Shown here: one piece after another, positions 18,814-27,419 of the stretch
Layout of the letters: each line of letters starts with the position of its first letter
Numbering within the stretch: the stretch's first letter is position 1
Source: Psychroserpens sp. SPM9
GTDB taxonomy: Bacteria > Bacteroidota > Bacteroidia > Flavobacteriales > Flavobacteriaceae
DNA length: 64,000 bases
Direction: 5' to 3'
Assembly: GCF_025153525.1 (NCBI RefSeq)
Contig: NZ_JANZNR010000002.1
Location: 496,001 to 560,000, forward strand
Notes under the pieces: model-generated
Told to the model about the DNA's origin: nothing
Seen by the model: the letters and a program-made list of their open reading frames with translations, nothing else
Databases searched by the model: none
Program-made: the position numbers and the translations under genes

Positions 18814-20085
18814 ATGAAATTAAAACTTAAAGTAGCATCTCTATATGAACAGACCATACTAATAATTATATTGGTTTTGGTGTTTTTATATGATGCTTTT
18901 GCTGAAGTATTAGGCTCTTTAGATGAACTTATTGCTGTTTTCTCAATTTTGGTGATTTTCTTTTATATCGCTAAAGGGAAACTTAAATTCTTTAGAAAAG
19001 AATACTATGTTATCCTTTGCCTATTGGTCATTTTGCTTGTGGGTCTGGTTTCAAATATCTCAGCCAATCACAATGGGAATATTACAGAAGGCAAAGCTAT
19101 TTTCGCAGATTTTATTATTTTTTTTAAAGCTTTTTTGGCCTATTTTGGAATTAGAATAGTATCACATAAGTTTAATGCTACTGTTGTTTTAAATAAGATT
19201 TCTAAATACTCCGAATATGCCTTTTATATATTAATTTTCATTGCGATTATTGATATAATATTTTATATCTACCCTAGATCAGAGCGGTATGGGATAAATA
19301 CGATAGTGTTATTTTTTAACCATAGTTCACGTTATGGTTTTGCTTTTGCTTTTATTTTTTTAGCACTTCTACCAAAATATTATAAAACCAAAAAGGAACT
19401 TTTATTTGCGGTTTTATTAATGGGTGTTTTTTGCTTGAGAGTTAAGTATTTTGGGTTTTTAGCAATCTCTATCTTTTTCATGTTTTACAGTAAATATTTA
19501 TTTAGAATACCTAAGCTGTATTTTACATCAACCCTTGGTGTTCTGGCTCTCCTTTTAATTTGGATGTTTCAAGACCAAATACAATTCTATTTTTCATTTG
19601 AAAATCTTGACGAAGCCTGGTCTAGAGCTGTGGTCTTGTATTATAGTTTTATTATTGGAAATGATTTTTTCCCGTTAGGGACAGGTTTTGGAACGTATTC
19701 ATCCTATTATTCTGGTTATTATTATTCCTGGGTTTATGATTTATATGGTATAAATAATGTCTACGGGATATCCCGAATATATCCTAACTTTATTGCCGAT
19801 CAATATTGGCCTATGGTATTGGGGCAATTTGGTTATATTGGTCTTTTTTCCATGATTATGATTGTATATAATTATTTTATATTTTTTCTGGACAAAATTA
19901 AAGCGAATAGAAATAGCGAAACATATTACTATTTATTAGCAGCAATTCTGGGGTTACTAATGTTGTTAATTGATAGTACTTCTGATTCAATTTTTACACA
20001 ACAAAGAGGGGTTGTCATATTTATTTTCTTTGCGTTAATTGTTAATACCATCGATACTAAACATGAAAGTACTTCAAATAAATAA
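18814..20085 (+). CDS. O-antigen polymerase-like (Wzy) membrane protein
   Basis: A 423-residue protein with 10 to 12 membrane segments and a large periplasmic loop at about residues 265-345 that is very rich in Tyr, Ser and Gly (GTGFGTYSSYYSGYYYSW). That layout is typical of Wzy polymerases, whose sequences vary so much that motifs are not diagnostic. It would join repeat units in the periplasm, with chain length set by the Wzz-like protein at the start of the locus. Its 3' end overlaps the next gene by 23 bases. Confidence 0.75.
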   Translation: MKLKLKVASLYEQTILIIILVLVFLYDAFAEVLGSLDELIAVFSILVIFFYIAKGKLKFFRKEYYVILCLLVILLVGLVSNISANHNGNITEGKAIFADFIIFFKAFLAYFGIRIVSHKFNATVVLNKISKYSEYAFYILIFIAIIDIIFYIYPRSERYGINTIVLFFNHSSRYGFAFAFIFLALLPKYYKTKKELLFAVLLMGVFCLRVKYFGFLAISIFFMFYSKYLFRIPKLYFTSTLGVLALLLIWMFQDQIQFYFSFENLDEAWSRAVVLYYSFIIGNDFFPLGTGFGTYSSYYSGYYYSWVYDLYGINNVYGISRIYPNFIADQYWPMVLGQFGYIGLFSMIMIVYNYFIFFLDKIKANRNSETYYYLLAAILGLLMLLIDSTSDSIFTQQRGVVIFIFFALIVNTIDTKHESTSNK

Positions 20086-21271
20086 ATTTCTTAAAGTTGT
20101 AGGTGGCGCCGAAACCTATATGTTTCAACTATCAAAAGCACTAGAAAATTTTGATATCGAAATTAAATTTTGGGGCATGTATGATGAGGAAAATACCGTG
20201 AGTGATTTTCCTGGGCTTGAGGTAGAAACCATTGATTTTCAAAATCAGAAATTATTGAGCAAATTAGGTTCGGTAATTGATACCATCTATTCAAAAAAGA
20301 ACCGAAAAAAAATAGCCAAAGTATTAGATAGCTATCAACCTGATATTGTTCATATACACAATTACAACTTTCAGCTTACTCCAAGTATTTTACCCGAAAT
20401 TAAAAAAAGAGGCATCAAAGTAGTGCAAACAATTCACGATAGTCAAATGGTATGTCCGTATCACAGGCTTTATAACTTCCAAAGGGATGATGTTTGTACA
20501 AAATGTATCAAAGGGTCGTTTATAAATTGCATTAAAGATCGTTGTTTTGATGGTTCTGTATTTAAAAGCACTGTAGGAGCCTTAGAAAGCACGTTTTATC
20601 ATTCGCTAGGCTACTATAATAAGTATATAGACACCTATATATCTCCTAGCCATTTTTTAGCCAATTTGATTAAAAACAGAGTTAAAAAAGAAATCGTTGT
20701 AATTCCAAATTTTACCCAGGTTCAATACCAACCAACACCTGAAACGCCTATAAAAGACTATTATTTGTACTATGGAAGAATTTCAGATGAAAAAGGAGTT
20801 CTAGAACTAATAGAGTTATTCAAGGCAACCCATTTACACTTAATAATAGTCGGAAAAGGTCCTTTAGAAGATCAGGTTATTGAGACTATTAAAGATAGTT
20901 CTAATATTGAATTTGTTGGCCCCAAATATGCCGATGATCTCTTTAAGATCGTTAGTCAGGCAAAATATGTAGTACAATCATCAAAATGGTTTGAAAACTG
21001 CCCTATGACTATTATAGAGGCTTTCTCACTGGGTGTCCCTGTAATAGGTTCTAACCATAGTGGGTTTATTGATTTGATTCGAGATAAAGAGACAGGCTAT
21101 TTGATGGATTTCAGTAATAAAGAAAGTGCGGTAAAGCAGCTCAAAAGTATCGATCTTAACGATGTTTCAAAATTGAAGACTAATGTGCGTCAATATTATG
21201 ATGAAAATTTAGCTGAAAATATTCACTTAGAAAAAATAATCTCAGTTTATAAAAATGTACTAAACCGTTAA
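20063..21271 (+). CDS. Glycosyltransferase family 4
   Basis: A 402-residue GT-B enzyme. The N-terminus MKVLQINKF...GGAETYM is typical of GT4, and the C-terminal domain has YYGRISDEKGV and the E-x7-E-like motif in WFENCPMTIIEAFSLGVPVIGS. A Cys-rich stretch (VCPYHRLYNF...VCTKCIKGSFINC) sits in the N-terminal domain, as in some GT4 relatives. It would transfer a sugar to the growing lipid-linked unit; donor and linkage are unknown. I chose the ATG giving MKVLQIN rather than an upstream start. Confidence 0.92.
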   Translation: MKVLQINKFLKVVGGAETYMFQLSKALENFDIEIKFWGMYDEENTVSDFPGLEVETIDFQNQKLLSKLGSVIDTIYSKKNRKKIAKVLDSYQPDIVHIHNYNFQLTPSILPEIKKRGIKVVQTIHDSQMVCPYHRLYNFQRDDVCTKCIKGSFINCIKDRCFDGSVFKSTVGALESTFYHSLGYYNKYIDTYISPSHFLANLIKNRVKKEIVVIPNFTQVQYQPTPETPIKDYYLYYGRISDEKGVLELIELFKATHLHLIIVGKGPLEDQVIETIKDSSNIEFVGPKYADDLFKIVSQAKYVVQSSKWFENCPMTIIEAFSLGVPVIGSNHSGFIDLIRDKETGYLMDFSNKESAVKQLKSIDLNDVSKLKTNVRQYYDENLAENIHLEKIISVYKNVLNR

Positions 21272-22455
21272 TGGAAACGAAAATAGCTTTTAGACAATTG
21301 TCCTATAATTCTGGTGTCATACTACTATTATTGGCGTATCTGGGATCTGTTTATTTCTCTATGGCAGCACCAAACATAGTATTAGGTGTTGCGCTTTTTG
21401 TTTTTGTATTAGGGGTGTTTACCAAAAAGCTTCAATTAAATTTTACAAATAAGAAATGGCTGTTATACGGCATAGTAACTGTTCCTATACTGCTAACAAT
21501 GTTGTCTGTATTGAATTCTACAGAAATTGGTGCCAGTTTAAAATATATATGGAAACGAATACCCATTTTAGTAATTCCATTTGTTTTAATTTTTATGAAC
21601 TATGAAAAAAAAGACATTAAAAACGGACTAAAATTGTTTATTGGGCTTACCGTTCTTGCCGCTTTAATTACACTTTACAATGCAATTAAATATGTTAATG
21701 AAGACATACTTTTTAAAACAGACTTTACACATTTTATAACCGTAATTCAGCATCCATATTTTGGAGTATATACTTTAATAGCTTTGCTTTCTATCATTGA
21801 GTTAAACTTAATAAAGCACAGAGTCTTAAAAATAATGATTTGCCTATTGCTTCTTATGGCGATTGTATTAACGACTTCAAGATTAGTATATGTAGTGTTC
21901 TTGGCCTATAGCTGTTACTTCTTGTTTGCGCATATTCCTAGAAAATGGTTTTTAGGTTTTGGCGCTTTATTAATAATTTTTGCAGTTACTTTTTTAAGTT
22001 TAAACCATAAAATCTACAACAAGTTTACATCCTTTGTAGACTATGATAAATCACCGAGACTACAACTTTGGAATAATGCTATAAAAGTCATAGAAAAACA
22101 AGATGCGTATTGGTCTGGAATAGGAATAGGGGACTATTATGAAAATAAAAAGGATCCTTATTTTGCTAAAGGCAGAGGCAGCGGTGTCCTAGGTTTTAAT
22201 CCTCATAGCCAACCATTTGAGTTTTACATAACCAACGGTTTTTTTGGAATTATACTTTTAACAGTATCCTTTTTTGGAATTATTTTTTACTTGAGAAAAC
22301 AAGAGTATTTAGTGGTGTTTTTTTGCACTATTATTTTTCTGTTTTCAGTAATAGAATGTATTTTTAGCAGGCAATATGGCGTTCAATTATATTCGGTAAT
22401 AATTCCCATTGCACTATCAGAAAACTTCACAAAAAGGAAAGATGAATTTAAATAA
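21271..22455 (+). CDS. O-antigen ligase/polymerase family protein
   Basis: A 394-residue protein with about 11 membrane segments. A periplasmic loop holds SPRLQLWNNAIKVI, GIGIGDYYEN and NPHSQPFEFY, which match the Wzy_C (O-antigen ligase) pattern of R-x3-L, G-x-G and H before a hydrophobic segment. The family includes WaaL ligases, Wzy polymerases and protein O-oligosaccharyl transferases, which cannot be separated by sequence here. It is the second polymerase/ligase candidate in the locus, so a division of labour (polymerase plus ligase) is likely. It overlaps the preceding stop by one base. Confidence 0.85.
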   Translation: METKIAFRQLSYNSGVILLLLAYLGSVYFSMAAPNIVLGVALFVFVLGVFTKKLQLNFTNKKWLLYGIVTVPILLTMLSVLNSTEIGASLKYIWKRIPILVIPFVLIFMNYEKKDIKNGLKLFIGLTVLAALITLYNAIKYVNEDILFKTDFTHFITVIQHPYFGVYTLIALLSIIELNLIKHRVLKIMICLLLLMAIVLTTSRLVYVVFLAYSCYFLFAHIPRKWFLGFGALLIIFAVTFLSLNHKIYNKFTSFVDYDKSPRLQLWNNAIKVIEKQDAYWSGIGIGDYYENKKDPYFAKGRGSGVLGFNPHSQPFEFYITNGFFGIILLTVSFFGIIFYLRKQEYLVVFFCTIIFLFSVIECIFSRQYGVQLYSVIIPIALSENFTKRKDEFK

Positions 22456-23395
22456 ATGTATACTTATTTTGTTTACATGTGTTTTCATATCATGTTACGT
22501 TCCACAACAAAAACCCGATGATTTTGAGGTGTTTTGGCAAGATACTTTAGAAGAATTAAATGCGTCTCCTATTGCTTCGGAAGCTGTTAGAGATACCATT
22601 GTCAACGATAAAAAATGGACACTTCATAAAATTAATTCATTTCAAGGGATTTATTTTTATGCTTGGGTCTCAGAGCCACAAACAGATAAGACCTATCCTA
22701 TAAAAATTAAATTTTCTAGATTAGGACCAGGTAATACAAACCCCAATGTTGTACCTCATATATGGTTTTTAAAAGAAAGTCAAACCATAAATATGGTTGT
22801 TGATATTAGAGGTCAAGGCATAAGTACCGAACAAATAGAATTTAAAGGCTATCTCACAAAAGGGCTTAAAGATAAAAACAACTATATCTATAGAGGCGCC
22901 TTTATGGACGCTGTTAGATCGGTAGATTTTATTTCTCAACATCCAAAATCTGATGGCAATATTATTGTTGAAGGTGAAAACCAAGGCGGTGCATTATCAA
23001 TTGTTACTACAGCTTTAAATCCTAAGGTAACAATGACAACCATTGGCTTCCCTCTTTTAACAGATATGTATAGCTACGATAAAGAAGTATGGCCCATGAA
23101 GATATTTATTCATGAAGCCAAATTAAATGAGATCGATTTAGATGAGTTGCATCATACCTTGTCTTATTTTGACATGTTGAATTTTGCTGATAAAATAGAA
23201 ACACCTTTGTTTTTGAGAACTCAGGAAGCTGACACAATAACTCCTAAGGAAACCTCAATCAAGTTTTTTAACGCCATTAAAAGTACACAAAAAGAGATGT
23301 ATATTGAAGACTGTAATGGACATGGGTGCTCCAGTAACTCTGAAAAAGCAAACCAATTAGAGCGTGCATTTATTGAAGCCAATTTAAGATCCTAA
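22442..23395 (+). CDS. Acetyl xylan esterase-like lipoprotein with altered nucleophile
   Basis: A 317-residue lipoprotein (lipobox FISC, Cys18) with the alpha/beta-hydrolase fold of the AXE1/cephalosporin-C deacetylase family. RGQGIST, the YRGAFMDAVRSVDFI helix and the following strand match the family. The nucleophile elbow, normally GxSQGG, reads GENQGG, with Asn180 where Ser is expected; the Asp (D264, ADTITPKET) and His (H294, NGHGC) positions are kept. Active members remove acetyl groups from sugars. This protein may be inactive, bind a glycan, or use another chemistry. It overlaps the ligase gene by 14 bases and ends the forward part of the locus. Confidence 0.8.
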   Translation: MNLNKCILILFTCVFISCYVPQQKPDDFEVFWQDTLEELNASPIASEAVRDTIVNDKKWTLHKINSFQGIYFYAWVSEPQTDKTYPIKIKFSRLGPGNTNPNVVPHIWFLKESQTINMVVDIRGQGISTEQIEFKGYLTKGLKDKNNYIYRGAFMDAVRSVDFISQHPKSDGNIIVEGENQGGALSIVTTALNPKVTMTTIGFPLLTDMYSYDKEVWPMKIFIHEAKLNEIDLDELHHTLSYFDMLNFADKIETPLFLRTQEADTITPKETSIKFFNAIKSTQKEMYIEDCNGHGCSSNSEKANQLERAFIEANLRS

Positions 23396-23436
23396 TAATT
23401 CATTATTAATATGTGTAATTGTTTAAAATAAAATGA

Positions 23437-23444
23437 TAAATTTG
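23437..23444 (+). promoter_or_regulatory. Putative -7 box of small acidic protein gene
   Basis: TAAATTTG fits TAnnTTTG and lies 31 bases before the ATG; a TTG occurs 15 bases upstream, slightly closer than the usual 17-23. It suggests this small gene has its own promoter. Confidence 0.45.
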
Positions 23445-23475
23445 AAATTATTAAGAGATTAAAAACACCAAATTT

Positions 23476-23715
23476 ATGAGTGATATTATAAAGACACTTT
23501 CTGCAGATGTCGATGAATTAGAAAAGAGTTATGAAGCTCTGGATATGGACAATAAAGCAGATGTGAAATCATTTGAAAGCGTTGTGTTAGAATTATTAGC
23601 TAAACTAAAACGCAATCAGGATAAAGAAGGAAATGAAGATTTAGAAGACGATTTTGAAGATTTAATTTATAGAGTTATTATAATTCTTGGTCAACTGGAT
23701 TTATTAGAAATTTAA
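23476..23715 (+). CDS. Small acidic hypothetical protein
   Basis: A 79-residue acidic, helical protein with no signal peptide or membrane segment; a heptad-like pattern (ELEKSYEALDMD..., LELLAKLKRNQD) suggests a short coiled coil. No family is recognised. It has a TAnnTTTG box of its own and ends one base from the convergent GT4 gene. Codon use and composition look native. Confidence 0.6.
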   Translation: MSDIIKTLSADVDELEKSYEALDMDNKADVKSFESVVLELLAKLKRNQDKEGNEDLEDDFEDLIYRVIIILGQLDLLEI

Positions 23716-23716
23716 A

Positions 23717-24808
23717 CTAAAGCGACTTATAGACACTTATAGTGTCTTCTGCTATAGTGTCCCAATTGTATTTTTCAAGAATTAGCTTAGAATTGTCAAT
23801 TTTTGCTTTTGAAGGGTGCTTTAAGGCGTTTAAAATAGAACCGCTAATAGCTTCAATATTTCCAACTTCAAAATAATGACTTTCATCTAGAGCAACTTCT
23901 AAGTTTGCAGGAATATCACTTACTAAAACATTAAGATTATAACTCATCGCTTCTAAAAGTGCAATAGGCAACCCTTCGTGATACGATGGCATAACAAATA
24001 ACTGCGCATGAGAAAAAATTTGATGTAATTGCTCGCCTTTTATAAAACCTGTTAATATAACACCAGCTTCTTTGGCTTCTTTTTTTAGTTGCTTGCTGTA
24101 AATTGTTTCGTGATCGGCATCTCCAACAAGTACAAGTTTATAAGGTGTTGTAATATTTGAGTAAGCTTTGATCAAATCAGAAAACCCTTTTTCTTCTACA
24201 AAACGCCCAACAGCAATAATATACTGATGCTTTTCCAAACCTAAAGAATGTATGTAATCATCATGCTCAGCCAATTTTGGGATGGTTACACCATTATAAA
24301 TTAAGACCGCATCATGTCGGTTGTATTTTTTTTCAAGAATGCTTTTAATCACATTAGATATCACGATAGGTTTGTGAGCAGTTCTGGTTCCAAAAGATTC
24401 TCCAAGTTTTAAGATGGTTTTGGCTAATTTCCCCCATTTTTGACGGTCATAGTCAGGACCATGATTGGTCACCACAACCTTAAGCCCTAGTAGTCTAGCT
24501 AAAGGCGTCATAATCATTGGACCAACGGCGTGAATATGTAATACATCTGGACGTTTAAAACCTGCATACATAACCCCTAAAAATGTATGTATAATAGCTT
24601 CAATACTTTTTTGTTTTGGCGCAAAAATATGTTTGAGTCTAACGCCTTTATAAGCTATAACTGTTCGGTCTTTAACATAAGGCGTTCGGGTAATTATAGT
24701 AACGTCATGACCCAGCTTAGAAATTCTAGGGTATAACTCTTCACAGTGGGTTTCTACGCCTCCTAGGATGTCTGGAATGCCTCTAGTACCTAAAACGATT
24801 ATTTTCAT
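23717..24808 (-). CDS. Glycosyltransferase family 4
   Basis: A 363-residue GT-B glycosyltransferase. The N-terminus MKIIVLGTRGIPDILGGVETHCEELYPRL-like block is typical of the subgroup near DUF1972/rhamnosyltransferases, TNHGPDYDRQKWG lies in the acceptor domain, and the C-terminal domain has AVGRFVEEKGF and HEGLPIALLEAM (E-x7-E). I chose the ATG giving MKIIVLG, three codons inside a longer frame. It is on the reverse strand within the polysaccharide locus, as the last gene of the reverse island. Its donor sugar is unknown. Confidence 0.92.
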   Translation of the reverse strand: MKIIVLGTRGIPDILGGVETHCEELYPRISKLGHDVTIITRTPYVKDRTVIAYKGVRLKHIFAPKQKSIEAIIHTFLGVMYAGFKRPDVLHIHAVGPMIMTPLARLLGLKVVVTNHGPDYDRQKWGKLAKTILKLGESFGTRTAHKPIVISNVIKSILEKKYNRHDAVLIYNGVTIPKLAEHDDYIHSLGLEKHQYIIAVGRFVEEKGFSDLIKAYSNITTPYKLVLVGDADHETIYSKQLKKEAKEAGVILTGFIKGEQLHQIFSHAQLFVMPSYHEGLPIALLEAMSYNLNVLVSDIPANLEVALDESHYFEVGNIEAISGSILNALKHPSKAKIDNSKLILEKYNWDTIAEDTISVYKSL

Positions 24809-24871
24809 ATGCAACAATAATTTTTGTTTAAAGGATGTGATGCGAAAATAAGATAATCTATCAAAGGAGTT

Positions 24872-27379
24872 TTAGTGTTTAATTACTTTTTTAATAGAAG
24901 AACGACCATTAACAGCTTCAATACGCACAAAATATAAGCCTTGTGATAGATTAGATAAATCAATAGTAGTACTATTTACAGCTGTAGTCATAATTTTACC
25001 AAGTTGGTTGAAGACTATGATTTTTGAAATTGAAGTATCTGTATCAATGCTAAGTGTACCTTTTGTTGGGTTGGGATGAATAATAAAATCATCAAAGGCG
25101 TGTTCATTAACAGATAAATTATCGGCTACTGTTGTTGTAACAGTATTGGTTTCTATTGGTGGATTAAAGTCAAAATAAATGTTAGCTTGATTAGGTATTA
25201 CATCTCCTAAAGCTATAGAGTTAATAGGTTTGATTTTGTATTGAATATAACCATGAGAATCAGGTTCGTTCGAAGTACTATCAGGTAAGTGAATATTATC
25301 AAACGCAAATTCAATGGAATTTGTGGAGCGCATTTCAGCAGAAAAAGGATGACTTACATGTTCTATTTGTAAAGTGCGCCAATCCAGATTAGTATCAATT
25401 TGATTGGTGACTTTTACATTAATTGCCGATGCAGTCCCAGTATTTTGAAAACGTATGATGTAGTGTAAGTACTCCTCAGCTTGCTCTAAAGTAATAACAT
25501 CTCCTTCTAACACTTGTATATCGTTTGGATCGTAAGAACCTACTAATATTTGGTTTAAATTAAACACATTATCTTCCTCTGAGTAATCACCTTGAATTGG
25601 AGTGATGTTTGCAGTAAAAGACACAACGTCATCATTATTGGCAATTGGAGGCGCCTCTATAGTAAAAGTAACATTTATAGTTCTCTCTTCAAATGGAACA
25701 AGGGTTAGGTACTCAAACGAAATATTGTCTAATGTTTGGCTTAGAAGGCTTTCACTAGCACTTGTAAAACTCATCTTAGAATCATCAAAACCTATAGAAA
25801 CCGAACCGTCTAAAGTTGTTGTTCCTATATTTTTATAGACTATTTGATAGTTAGCAACAAAGCCAGGACGTGCTTCATTTAAAGGGTATAATGAAACACT
25901 TAAATTATTTGTTTCCACTTGGGATTCAACACAAAAGTTTAAAACTTCACTATTACCAGCACCAATAAAATTTGTAGTATAAGAATTAGGGTTGGAGGCG
26001 TAGTAGGGTGGCAGTGATGTTGAGATAGATGTCTCAAAATTACCAGAACTCGTGTTTATTTGATATGCACCAGAGCTATCCGTAAAAGACGCATAAGAGT
26101 TATTTCCATTAGTAGTAGTTACCATCATATTATTTAATGGAAAATTATTAGAATTACAAGAATCATTATTGATGTCTAAATTAACCCCTCCAGTAATTTC
26201 ATTGTTCAACAAACTACTAATATTTTCTAACCAAACCACTTGTCCGTCTAGTTTCGAGAATACCAAATCCAAAGCCCCATCATTGTTGAGATCTCCTATA
26301 GCAACCTTGTTTTTCCCACCATTAATATTGTTTGCTATAATTTGCGTCCCAGAAAATTCTCCTAGACCGTTTAAGTTTTCGTTCCAAAAAAGAATATGGT
26401 CATCGACTGATGCTCCTATTATGTCTACATCACTGTCATTGTCAATGTCTTTTGGTTCAAGATAGAAAGGTCTGCCAACGTCCATTGAGATAACTTGTTC
26501 AGGACCAAAATCAAGGGCGCCGTCCAAATTTTCATTCCATACTATTTTCCCAATTTGTTGTGTGCTGGTTGAACCTATTATTAATGACGCTACAAAGTCT
26601 AGATCGCCATCACCATCAATATCGTTTAAAGACGTATTCCATGGCCAGTAGTTACCTGCATAACTAACGAATGTGATTGGATTACTTAAACTTGTGATTC
26701 CAGAAACGTTTTCATAATACCTTGTTCCACTAAAAACATCAAAATCGCCATCAGAATCATAATCAATATCGATATAAACTGGACCAAAAAGAACAGGGTT
26801 GTTTAAGTCTTCCGACCCATAAAACGGTGGAGAATCAGTACTTCCTATTAGGTTTTCATGATAAGTCGATTCAGCCGTACCATCATTAGCAGAGCTACCA
26901 GCAATATATACATCTAAATCTCCATCATTATCATAGTCTTGAAAACGAGTTACATCATGTATGATATCAAAAACGCCTCCAATATTTACACGTTCTGTAA
27001 AAGAACCATCACCACTATTCACTCGAATCTTATATTGATCTGTGCTCCAAGGCCAATTGTCCAAATCAACATCAACATAGTATAAAAAATCGATATCACC
27101 ATCATTATCATAATCCCCTATCTCCAATAATCTGGAATAATCTGGTATTATGATTTGAGGATTTGAAAACACACCCAATCCGTTGCTATTTTCGTACCAA
27201 AGGATACTATTACCAATAGAGGCAATAATATCTATATCGCCATCATTATCAAGATCTGTAACCCTAATATTATTAAGATTAGAAGATTGAGAATCTATAA
27301 TATGCTCTTCAAAACCAATTTGAGCATAAGATGTTGTACACAAAAATAGAAACAAAAAAAAGTGCAAATTTAATTTCAT
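24872..27379 (-). CDS. FG-GAP/VCBS repeat protein with T9SS sorting domain
   Basis: An 835-residue secreted protein. It has a signal peptide (residues 1-19, ending SYAQ), then about eight FG-GAP-like repeats to roughly residue 390, each with a Ca-binding D-x-D-x-D-G-D core such as DLDNDGDIDI, then Ig-like/DUF11-type beta domains with a YDPNDIQVLEG block (about 615-755), and a C-terminal type A T9SS sorting domain (HPNPTKGTLSID ... LSQGLYFVRIE). It should cross the outer membrane through the type IX system and be anchored or released. It may bind glycans or surfaces; this is inference. It lies between a GT4 gene and a radical SAM gene. Confidence 0.9.
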   Translation of the reverse strand: MKLNLHFFLFLFLCTTSYAQIGFEEHIIDSQSSNLNNIRVTDLDNDGDIDIIASIGNSILWYENSNGLGVFSNPQIIIPDYSRLLEIGDYDNDGDIDFLYYVDVDLDNWPWSTDQYKIRVNSGDGSFTERVNIGGVFDIIHDVTRFQDYDNDGDLDVYIAGSSANDGTAESTYHENLIGSTDSPPFYGSEDLNNPVLFGPVYIDIDYDSDGDFDVFSGTRYYENVSGITSLSNPITFVSYAGNYWPWNTSLNDIDGDGDLDFVASLIIGSTSTQQIGKIVWNENLDGALDFGPEQVISMDVGRPFYLEPKDIDNDSDVDIIGASVDDHILFWNENLNGLGEFSGTQIIANNINGGKNKVAIGDLNNDGALDLVFSKLDGQVVWLENISSLLNNEITGGVNLDINNDSCNSNNFPLNNMMVTTTNGNNSYASFTDSSGAYQINTSSGNFETSISTSLPPYYASNPNSYTTNFIGAGNSEVLNFCVESQVETNNLSVSLYPLNEARPGFVANYQIVYKNIGTTTLDGSVSIGFDDSKMSFTSASESLLSQTLDNISFEYLTLVPFEERTINVTFTIEAPPIANNDDVVSFTANITPIQGDYSEEDNVFNLNQILVGSYDPNDIQVLEGDVITLEQAEEYLHYIIRFQNTGTASAINVKVTNQIDTNLDWRTLQIEHVSHPFSAEMRSTNSIEFAFDNIHLPDSTSNEPDSHGYIQYKIKPINSIALGDVIPNQANIYFDFNPPIETNTVTTTVADNLSVNEHAFDDFIIHPNPTKGTLSIDTDTSISKIIVFNQLGKIMTTAVNSTTIDLSNLSQGLYFVRIEAVNGRSSIKKVIKH

Positions 27380-27419
27380 AGAAAATAATTTGCACTAAAT
27401 ATAATAATTTTAAACTGAG

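Noticed and set aside
26169-26465. Open frame on the forward strand inside the T9SS cargo gene
   Set aside because: It is antisense to the repeated Ca-binding motifs, which give long open frames by composition; it has no promoter and no recognisable domain.
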